Source of the DNA: Actinomycetes bacterium
Lineage (GTDB): Bacteria; Actinomycetota; Actinomycetes; Actinomycetales; Cellulomonadaceae
Length of the DNA: 8,470 nt
Direction of reading: 5' to 3'
Assembly: GCA_023390875.1 (NCBI GenBank)
Contig: JAEWCA010000363.1
Span: 1 to 8,470, forward strand
The stretch's first letter is position 1, and every line of letters begins with the position of its first letter. The translations under genes were made by a program, and so were the position numbers. The notes under the pieces were generated by a model. It searched no databases and was not told where the DNA came from. It worked only from the letters and a program-made list of their open reading frames with translations. Below are positions 1-7,202 of this stretch, piece by piece.

Positions 1-118
1 GCGGGGTGTCGCCCACCGGGACGCCCCCCGCCGGGCTCGAGGCCAGGCGTGGTGGACGGATCGGGGTCGGGACTCGACATGCTGGGCCTCCCTGCGGCAC
101 CGCCGGCGGCGCCAGGGT

Positions 119-193
119 CGGCTCCCGTCTGCTGCGGGAGCCGCCCGGACCGCGCACGGTCTTTCAGCGTGCGCTGCGCGCCCGAGGCGCGCA
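119..193 (+). terminator. Cluster of three hairpins, probable terminator of a gene left of the window
   Basis: Three stem-loops follow each other. The first has a perfect 9-bp stem (119-127 CGGCTCCCG with 135-143 CGGGAGCCG) and a 7-nt loop. The second has a 5-bp stem (148-152 GACCG with 157-161 CGGTC) and is followed by a short T-rich stretch, TTTC. The third has an 8-bp stem (175-182 with 186-193) and a 3-nt loop. No convincing coding frame crosses them, so they may end transcription of a forward gene lying before position 1. Chance stems are common at this GC content, so only the cluster as a whole is suggestive. Confidence 0.4.
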
Positions 194-352
194 TCCGCGG
201 CGGCGGTCGGCAGCGGCGAGGTCACGCGCCCGAGCGGCGGTGCTCGACTGAGGGGCCCCGCGCCGCATCACCTCGCGCTCGTCGAGCGGGGGCCCGCGCC
301 GGACCCGACCGCGAGGGCGATCATCCGGAACACCGCGAGAACGCCCGGCGGT
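194..352. other. Non-coding stretch upstream of the GH59 gene
   Basis: Together with 1-118, this region shows no frame with actinobacterial coding character. The open frames are arginine-rich and low in complexity, as expected for random GC-rich DNA, and no reverse-strand gene is visible. It probably holds the tail of the previous transcription unit and distal promoter sequence. No clear -35/-10 pair was recognised. The last codons of a gene beginning left of the window cannot be excluded in 1-118. Confidence 0.4.
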
Positions 353-368
353 ATGTGAGCGCTCACAT
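353..368. promoter_or_regulatory. LacI-family-type operator, perfect 16-bp palindrome
   Basis: The site ATGTGAGCGCTCACAT is a perfect palindrome with a central CG step, the hallmark of LacI/GalR-family operators; its core TGTGAGCGCTCACA equals the core of the idealised symmetric lac operator. It lies 124 bp before the GH59 start codon, in the right position to repress that gene. A related site lies upstream of the GH62 gene (5376-5399). No LacI-type regulator gene is in the window, so the binding protein and its effector sugar are unknown. Confidence 0.75.
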
Positions 369-372
369 CTGA

Positions 373-2907
<2,535 letters not shown>

Positions 2908-2911
2908 CGCG

Positions 2912-2956
2912 GGCTCGCGGCAGCACCGACGGCGGCGCAGGCGTCTGACGCGAGCC
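2912..2956 (+). terminator. Possible terminator after the GH59 gene
   Basis: An 8-bp inverted repeat (GGCTCGCG at 2912-2919 with CGCGAGCC at 2949-2956) encloses a 29-nt loop that contains a smaller GACG/CGTC stem (2928-2931 with 2942-2945). It begins 5 bp after the GH59 stop codon. There is no T-run, and the large loop makes this weak, but position and pairing fit a factor-independent terminator of the high-GC type. Confidence 0.3.
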
Positions 2957-3042
2957 TCACCCTTCCGGGGCACGCCATCGATGTCCGGCTCGTGCTCTAC
3001 TTCCTGCGCGCACCGACGGACGCGACCACGCGACCGCGAGCA

Positions 3043-3048
3043 AGGAGG
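3043..3048 (+). promoter_or_regulatory. Shine-Dalgarno AGGAGG with long spacing
   Basis: A consensus AGGAGG lies 14 nt before the GTG at 3063. That is longer than the usual 5-9 nt, but no in-frame start codon lies between them, and the next candidate (ATG at 3078) is farther away. It supports the GTG start of the small membrane protein. Confidence 0.55.
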
Positions 3049-3062
3049 AACGCAGCCATCCC

Positions 3063-3695
3063 GTGAGCGACACCACCATGTCCCGCGACCGTGACGGAGA
3101 CGCGCCTCGTCTGCGGGGGGAGCGCTTCAGCCGCAACGCGGTCCTCACGGCCCTGATCGTGGTGGGCGCCTTCTTCGTCACCGCCCTCGTCATCACTCCA
3201 GGAGACCGCGCCACCGCTGCCCTCGCGCACGAGCTGTACGCGCACGGGACCGCCACGAGCGCGCACGACGCGCAGATCTACCGCGCGTGCACGGGCAGAG
3301 GCTGCACGGACACCGACCACGTGCGAGCGGTCGTCGAGCTCCCCGGCGCCGAGCAGACCGTCCGGCTGCACGGGTCGCACCCCAACACCGCGGACTGCCC
3401 CACCGAGCAGTGGACGGACGCGGGCCTCGCCAGCGGCTACGCCGGCACGCTGGACGTCCTGTACGACCCGACCGACCCCGCGAACACCGTCATGGCCGTC
3501 TCCGACGTGCACGCATGGTTGTTCGGTGAGGACCGCGACACCGTGTCGACCGACCTCTGGGTGCTCGTCGGGTCGTTCGTCGTGCTCGTGTTCATCTGCG
3601 GGGTGACCATGTGGCGCGCTGGGGTGCGGCTGCGGTGGCCGGGTACCAGCGGGCATGGGCGACACCTCGCCGGCGAGCCGCCGCAGGGTGGCTGA
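3063..3695 (+). CDS. DUF3592-like two-helix membrane protein
   Basis: This is a 210-residue protein of unknown function. A charged cytoplasmic N-terminus (1-25) is followed by one membrane helix (about 26-45), an extracytoplasmic domain (about 46-160), a second helix (about 166-184) and a basic, glycine-rich tail. The segment VLYDPTDP (132-139), shortly before the second helix, together with the two-helix topology, resembles DUF3592 proteins, whose function I do not know. Three cysteines (C76, C81, C112) fall in the outer domain and could form a disulfide. The GTG at 3063 is preferred because AGGAGG lies upstream and no in-frame start lies nearer; ATG at 3078 is an alternative that removes only five residues. 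It begins 155 bp after the GH59 gene on the same strand, so read-through co-transcription is possible. Coding status is good; the family is a motif-based guess. Confidence 0.75.
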   Translation: MSDTTMSRDRDGDAPRLRGERFSRNAVLTALIVVGAFFVTALVITPGDRATAALAHELYAHGTATSAHDAQIYRACTGRGCTDTDHVRAVVELPGAEQTVRLHGSHPNTADCPTEQWTDAGLASGYAGTLDVLYDPTDPANTVMAVSDVHAWLFGEDRDTVSTDLWVLVGSFVVLVFICGVTMWRAGVRLRWPGTSGHGRHLAGEPPQGG

Positions 3696-3725
3696 CCCGC
3701 CCATGTCCGGGTGCTGGTGACGGCA

Positions 3726-3758
3726 GAGGGTGGGCTCGATCGGTCCGAGCCCACCCTC
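3726..3758. terminator. Strong bidirectional hairpin between convergent genes
   Basis: A perfect 13-bp stem (3726-3738 GAGGGTGGGCTCG with 3746-3758 CGAGCCCACCCTC) closes a 7-nt loop. It starts 30 bp after the stop of the forward membrane-protein gene and lies beyond the end of the reverse GH62 gene, so it can stop transcription from both sides. It lacks a T-run, as is common for terminators in high-GC actinobacteria. Confidence 0.85.
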
Positions 3759-3765
3759 ACCGGCT

Positions 3766-3779
3766 CCCACGGTCGTGGG
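3766..3779. terminator. Small auxiliary hairpin in the convergent terminator region
   Basis: CCCAC (3766-3770) pairs with GTGGG (3775-3779) around a 4-nt loop whose outer bases can also pair. It sits between two larger hairpins and probably supports termination. On its own it would be unremarkable. Confidence 0.4.
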
Positions 3780-3800
3780 TGTGCCGTCCCAGGCCCGTCA

Positions 3801-3830
3801 GTGACGCCGGGCCGGCCTTCCGGCTGTCAC
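3801..3830 (-). terminator. Hairpin overlapping the GH62 stop codon
   Basis: GTGAC (3801-3805) pairs with GTCAC (3826-3830) and GCCGG (3806-3810) with CCGGC (3820-3824), with a single bulged base at 3825 and a 9-nt loop. The right arm includes the stop codon of the reverse gene (3827-3829). It could be the first of the terminators met by transcription leaving the GH62 gene. An mRNA-stabilising 3' structure is the alternative reading. Confidence 0.55.
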
Positions 3831-5317
3831 CGCTGGAGGGTGAGCAGGCCCGGGCGGTAGGGCAGGTTGTTGTAGTCGGTGTTCACGTTCGGGTCACGAC
3901 CCTGGTAGAGCAGCTGCAGGTTGCACGGGTCGATCGTCTTGGTCTGGTCGGGGTTGGCCCGGACCAGGTCACCGTGGCTGATGTCGTTGGTCCACGTCGC
4001 GCCGCTGTTGGCCTTGCCGGCGAACGGGTTGCTCTCGCTGGCCGCCTGCGGCGTCCACGTGCCGGAGAGGCTCGAGGACGTGAACGAGCGGAAGTACCGC
4101 CCGCGCGAGCCCATCGCCTCGACGAGCATCAGGTACTGGTTCTGACCGGCGACCTTGTAGACCTCCACGCCCTCGAACAGGTTGGCCTGGCTGTCGCTCA
4201 TGATCGTCGTGTAGCTCGACCCGAAGCTGCCCGGGAAGTTCCCGATCGGCATGCTCGCCCGGTAGATCTTGCCGTTGTCCCCGGCGAAGAACAGGTACAT
4301 GTTCTGCCCGTCGCCGATGAGCGTCTGGTCGATCGGACCGGTCCCGGACCCGGAGATGCTGCCCGTGAACAGCGGCTGCGGCGCCGACCACGAGCTGACG
4401 TTCGTCGGGTCGGTCGAGGTCCGGTAGATGAACGGCCACTGACCCCACTGGTAGGCCAGCACCCAGATGTTCTTGGGAGCGAAGTAGAACAGCGTGGGAG
4501 CGACCGTGCCCGAGGGCAGCGCGTTCTGGCTCGCGGTGGCCATGTCCGACCAGCTCGTGAACGGGCTGAACGCCATCGAGCCGTAGCTGCCGTTCACGAC
4601 GTTCGACGCGTACACGATGTGCTTGCCGTTGTAGACGACGTTGGTGAAGTCCTTCAGCGACGTCCAGCCCGACCTCGGCTGGGCGAGGGGGCCGGAGGAG
4701 GTCCACCGGTAGCTCGACGGCAGGGAGCACCCGCCGGTCGGCGTCGGGGTGGGGGTGGGGTCGGGGGTGCTGCCGACGCGGACGAGCTGCCACTGCTGGT
4801 TGGTGCCGTTCCAGTCGGCGTACTGGACGACGTTCGCGCCGTCGGCGGTGGACGCGCCCTGCACCTCGACGGCCTTGCCGCTGTGCCGGGCGATGAGCTG
4901 GATGTAGCCGTCGACGTCCTGGACGGAGAACTGCTGGTTGGTGGAGCCGGCGTCGGTCCACTGGATGACCGCGGCGCCGTCGGCGGTGGAGCGGCCGCTG
5001 ATGTCGAGGACCTTGCCGGACAGCACGGACCTGACCCGGTAGTAGCCGTCGCCCGAGCCGACGAACTGCCACTGCTGGTTGGTGCCGTCGTTGCGCGTCC
5101 ACTGCGTGATGCGGGCACCGTCGGCCGTCGACCGGGCGTACACGTCGAGCGCCTTGCCGCTGCCACGGTTGACCAGCACGTACGACGCCGAGGTGTCGAT
5201 GCTCGCGGCGGTCGCTGCCGGCGCCGCCACGACCGCGACCGCACCGGCCGCCGCGACGCCCAGGGCGAGGAGCATCGCGGACCAGCGCCGCTGCGGGTTT
5301 CCTGGAGTTCTGCTCAC
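3827..5317 (-). CDS. Secreted GH62 alpha-L-arabinofuranosidase with N-terminal CBM13
   Basis: This 496-residue exported enzyme should remove arabinofuranosyl side chains from arabinoxylan or arabinan (EC 3.2.1.55). The order is signal peptide (1 to about 37, ATAAS), CBM13 beta-trefoil (about 40-181) with three QxW/F motifs (W83, F130, W176), a Pro/Thr linker (183-194) and a GH62 catalytic domain (197-496) of normal length. By family pattern the base is D223 (SLKDFT), the pKa-modulating residue D330 (GPIDQTL) and the acid E382 (NLFEGVEV); spacings of 107 and 52 residues match those I recall for Streptomyces GH62. The C-terminal [12 protein letters not shown] is also typical. The GTG at 5317 is chosen because GAGGGAG (5326-5332) lies 8 nt upstream and it supplies the basic n-region ([10 protein letters not shown]); an ATG 14 codons later would lose it. 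The operator at 5376-5399 suggests sugar-dependent repression. The trefoil repeats lack the cysteines seen in the GH59 module. Confidence 0.96.
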   Translation of the reverse strand: MSRTPGNPQRRWSAMLLALGVAAAGAVAVVAAPAATAASIDTSASYVLVNRGSGKALDVYARSTADGARITQWTRNDGTNQQWQFVGSGDGYYRVRSVLSGKVLDISGRSTADGAAVIQWTDAGSTNQQFSVQDVDGYIQLIARHSGKAVEVQGASTADGANVVQYADWNGTNQQWQLVRVGSTPDPTPTPTPTGGCSLPSSYRWTSSGPLAQPRSGWTSLKDFTNVVYNGKHIVYASNVVNGSYGSMAFSPFTSWSDMATASQNALPSGTVAPTLFYFAPKNIWVLAYQWGQWPFIYRTSTDPTNVSSWSAPQPLFTGSISGSGTGPIDQTLIGDGQNMYLFFAGDNGKIYRASMPIGNFPGSFGSSYTTIMSDSQANLFEGVEVYKVAGQNQYLMLVEAMGSRGRYFRSFTSSSLSGTWTPQAASESNPFAGKANSGATWTNDISHGDLVRANPDQTKTIDPCNLQLLYQGRDPNVNTDYNNLPYRPGLLTLQR

Positions 5318-5375
5318 CTGTTCGTCTCCCTCTTCCTCGGTCGGGAGTGGGTGCGCCACGTCGGCGCCGGGACCT

Positions 5376-5399
5376 CGCCGTGTGAGCGTTAACACGGCG
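5376..5399. promoter_or_regulatory. LacI-family-type operator upstream of the GH62 gene
   Basis: The two 12-nt half-sites, CGCCGTGTGAGC and (read on the other strand) CGCCGTGTTAAC, match at 10 of 12 positions around a central CG. The left half carries TGTGAGC, the same core half-site as the perfect palindrome before the GH59 gene. The site ends about 58 bp before the GH62 start codon, a usual place for a repressor operator. The regulator is not in the window. Confidence 0.65.
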
Positions 5400-5440
5400 A
5401 CCGGCGCCACTGTCGCACAGGGCGGCGTCTGCCGACCCTG

Positions 5441-5458
5441 CGCTAAACGGTTCAAGCG
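5441..5458. promoter_or_regulatory. Possible second operator or promoter element for the GH62 gene
   Basis: This A/T-richer island, CGCTAAACGGTTCAAGCG, stands out in GC-rich surroundings. Its ends pair (CGCT/AGCG) and it holds a shorter odd-centred repeat AAC-G-GTT. On the reverse strand it contains TTGAAC, a passable -35 hexamer for the GH62 promoter, but no good -10 lies at the expected distance. It could be a degenerate second repressor site. Evidence is weak. Confidence 0.25.
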
Positions 5459-5469
5459 GTACGGCGACC

Positions 5470-6012
5470 TCAGGGCGTCGACGACACCGACGAGCCCGCC
5501 GCGACGTCGTCCTGCGCGTGCGCGCACACCGTCCAGCGGCCGTCCTCCTTGCGGAACCACAGCGTCGCCCCGGGCTGGTCCGGGCGCGTGATGTGCGCGC
5601 TGGCCACCTCGCCGTCGACGCGCACGTCGGACACGCGGACGGGTCGGTGCGGGGGAGGGTCGACGGGCGGCGGGCGCGACGGGTCGTAGTCGTCGTCGCC
5701 GGTGATGTCCGCGGCCTCCTCCGTGCACATCAGCGCGAGGATGCCGTCCTGGTCCTCGTCGTCGACGACCACGGCGAACGTCGACACGAGGGTGCGGATG
5801 CGGGCCTCGTCGCTGTGCGACCGCGCGACGAGCGTCCCGACGACGGCCCCGGCGACCACGAGCACGCCCACCGCGACGGCAGTCACGACGATCACCCGCC
5901 GACGCCGCGGACCGGCCGGCGTCGGGCCGTCGGGCGGGCCGGCGAACGGGTCCCCGAACGGGTCCCCGGGCGGGTCCCCGGGCAGGTCTCCGTCGTGCGG
6001 TGGCGTCGTCAT
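5470..6012 (-). CDS. Single-pass membrane protein with NTF2/SnoaL-like outer domain
   Basis: This is a 180-residue protein without an assigned role. The cytoplasmic tail (1-35) is rich in Pro, Gly and Asp and includes a short GDPF-type repeat; RRRR (36-39) then leads into one membrane helix (about 40-63), and the C-terminal part (about 65-180) should lie outside. That part starts with a helix ([20 protein letters not shown]) and continues through ALMCTEEA to a beta-rich end with [15 protein letters not shown], a pattern typical of small NTF2-like domains anchored in actinobacterial membranes. The outer domain has two cysteines, C96 and one near the C-terminus, which could pair. The ATG at 6012 is preferred because GAGGGGG (6018-6024) sits 5 nt upstream; the longer start at 6063 would cross the intergenic inverted repeat. 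It is divergent from the exported HNH protein and lies 152 bp upstream of the GH62 gene on the same strand. NTF2-likeness is by pattern only. Confidence 0.72.
   Translation of the reverse strand: MTTPPHDGDLPGDPPGDPFGDPFAGPPDGPTPAGPRRRRVIVVTAVAVGVLVVAGAVVGTLVARSHSDEARIRTLVSTFAVVVDDEDQDGILALMCTEEAADITGDDDYDPSRPPPVDPPPHRPVRVSDVRVDGEVASAHITRPDQPGATLWFRKEDGRWTVCAHAQDDVAAGSSVSSTP
5943..5990 (-). repeat. Four tandem 12-bp units within the membrane-protein gene
   Basis: Forward-strand units are CGAACGGGTCCC (5943-5954), an identical copy (5955-5966), CGGGCGGGTCCC (5967-5978) and a more diverged CGGGCAGGTCTC (5979-5990). They encode GDPF/GDPP-type tetrapeptides in the cytoplasmic tail. Because the unit is a multiple of three, copy number can change by slippage without breaking the frame. 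Confidence 0.8.
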
Positions 6013-6038
6013 GCCGTCCCCCTCGCTGGTCGCGGACC

Positions 6039-6079
6039 TTGGTAGCAGATCGACACGAAGCACGACAATCTGCTACCAA
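6039..6079. promoter_or_regulatory. Perfect 12-bp inverted repeat in a divergent promoter region
   Basis: TTGGTAGCAGAT (6039-6050) is repeated inverted as ATCTGCTACCAA (6068-6079) with a 17-nt spacer. It lies between the starts of two divergent genes (6012 reverse, 6123 forward) and is far richer in A/T than its surroundings. The arm centres are 29 bp apart, near three helical turns, which would suit a dimeric or tetrameric regulator, or two binding sites controlling both genes. I do not recognise the motif. A hairpin in a leader RNA is the alternative. Confidence 0.65.
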
Positions 6080-6122
6080 CTGCTGGCCAGGGACCACGCG
6101 GGTCGACGAAGGGGGCCGGACG

Positions 6123-7043
6123 ATGCGCGGGACGTGGGGGCGACGCGGTGCGCCCCGGCTGGCGGGCGCGCTCGTCGCGCTCCTGGTGCTGCTCGCCCCG
6201 ACGGACGTCGCCTCGGCGGCACCGGCGACGCGGGCCGTCGGACCGGTGCACGCGCCGGCGGCCGACCTGTGCGCCTCGCTCGAGGCCGCACTGCAGTCGG
6301 TGCAGGCGCAGATCGAGCAGCACAACGCGACGCCGAACGTGTTCGACGAGAGCCAGGCCGCCGCCCTCGCCGCGTACGACGCGGAGGCCGCAGCACTGAC
6401 CGCGGCCCAGGAGACGGCGATCGCCAACCTCCAGAGCTGCCTCGACGCCGCGTCGCTGCTGGCCACCGACAACAGCACCGTCGACCTCAAGCCGCCGACC
6501 GAGAAGGCGCGCCAGGTGCTGCAGCAGGCGAAGGACAAGATCGGCAACGACTGGACCCCGCCGGCCGCGCCGGCGGTCGGCAAGAACTGGACGGTGCCGA
6601 AGTCGTCGCCGCCCCGGGCGCTGTACGACGCGCTGCGCTCCGGCAACCCGCCCGAGCTTGGCGCCGCGACCCTGCGGGGCCAGGCGCGCCCCGCGGTGGG
6701 CGCCGACGACCCCGCGTACGCCAACCGGACGTTCCTCACGGCGGCGGACGGGCTGTCGGCGGCGTCCGCGGACCACATCATCCCGATCGCCCGCCAGATC
6801 TACCTGCCGGGCTTCGTCCAGCTGACGCCCGACAACATGTACGTGGTGACGCGCGCGCCGCTGAACTTCCAGTGGCTGTCGTTCAAGGCCAACCTGTCGA
6901 AGCAGTCGCGCAGCGTCGCGGGCATGACGGGCGTCGACCCGCGGTGGCAGGCCGAGCAGATCGAGCTCGAGGACGAGACCGTCCGGGCGCTGCAGGACGC
7001 GATCGACCGGCTGCTCGCGAGCCAGGGCACGCCGAGGCGGTGA
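6123..7043 (+). CDS. Exported protein with C-terminal HNH (His-Me finger)-type nuclease motif
   Basis: This 306-residue protein has a Sec signal peptide (1 to about 32, RRGAPRL then a hydrophobic core and ASA). Next comes an Ala/Gln-rich helical region (about 47-115) bracketed by C50 and C106, then a Pro-rich linker containing GKNWTVP and [16 protein letters not shown]. The C-terminal block reads ADHIIPI (D217-H218), LPGF, LTPDN, LNFQWLS (N248) and ANLSKQSRS (N257, K260). DH followed about 30 residues later by N and 9 later by N, then K, is the HNH pattern with Asn in the last position, as in many bacterial toxin nucleases. It should therefore cut nucleic acid outside the cell or in a target. 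The ATG at 6123 has AAGGGGG (6109-6115) 7 nt upstream and begins the signal peptide; earlier in-frame starts would cross the divergent promoter. No immunity gene follows on the same strand. Export and motif are visible; nuclease activity and any toxin role are inference. Confidence 0.75.
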   Translation: MRGTWGRRGAPRLAGALVALLVLLAPTDVASAAPATRAVGPVHAPAADLCASLEAALQSVQAQIEQHNATPNVFDESQAAALAAYDAEAAALTAAQETAIANLQSCLDAASLLATDNSTVDLKPPTEKARQVLQQAKDKIGNDWTPPAAPAVGKNWTVPKSSPPRALYDALRSGNPPELGAATLRGQARPAVGADDPAYANRTFLTAADGLSAASADHIIPIARQIYLPGFVQLTPDNMYVVTRAPLNFQWLSFKANLSKQSRSVAGMTGVDPRWQAEQIELEDETVRALQDAIDRLLASQGTPRR

Positions 7044-7058
7044 GCGGACCGCGTGAGG

Positions 7059-7132
7059 TCAGTCGTCCCCTGCGAGCATCGTGCGCAGCTCGCTGATCCG
7101 GCCGTCGCGGACAGCTCACGGATCTCTGCCAT
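7059..7132 (-). pseudogene. Short frameshifted ORF with a strong Shine-Dalgarno
   Basis: GGAGG (7138-7142) lies 5 nt before an ATG at 7132 that opens MAEIRELS. In this frame the reading then runs unchecked into the antisense of the HNH gene and turns unnatural. In the frame one base away, the same stretch reads RDGRISELRTMLAGDD and stops at 7059. One added base near 7107-7110 would join them into a neat peptide of about 24 residues. It could be a decayed or shortened gene, a sequencing indel, or chance. It begins about 70 bp beyond the permease stop on the same strand, so it could have been the next gene of that operon. I do not recognise the protein. Confidence 0.35.
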
Positions 7133-7202
7133 CGGGGCCTCCGAAGGGTGTGGGGCGTTCGAGTCTCGCAGCGTTCGGTGCGCACGGCCGGTCGACGACG
7201 CC

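Noticed and set aside
49..372. Forward frames at 6-251 and 49-372 as small genes
   Set aside because: They have no Shine-Dalgarno and an arginine-rich random composition, run through the hairpin cluster, and one ends inside the operator palindrome.
3611..5392. A 593-codon forward frame opposite the GH62 gene
   Set aside because: It is antisense to a full, well-conserved GH62 gene and has no family features or proper start context.
6039..6079. The inverted repeat as an intrinsic terminator or a transposon end pair
   Set aside because: It lies between divergent start sites, where a terminator would make little sense, and there is no transposase or target-site duplication.
3827..6781. A 984-residue reverse-strand fusion extending the GH62 frame upstream
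   Set aside because: The frame is merely open through the membrane-protein gene and the antisense of the HNH gene. A good Shine-Dalgarno, the GTG at 5317 and a signal peptide mark the true start.
6800..7132. A 110-residue reverse ORF from the ATG at 7132
   Set aside because: Beyond the first eight residues it reads antisense to the HNH gene with Ser/Arg/Cys-rich nonsense; only the short start is of interest and is listed as a frameshifted ORF.
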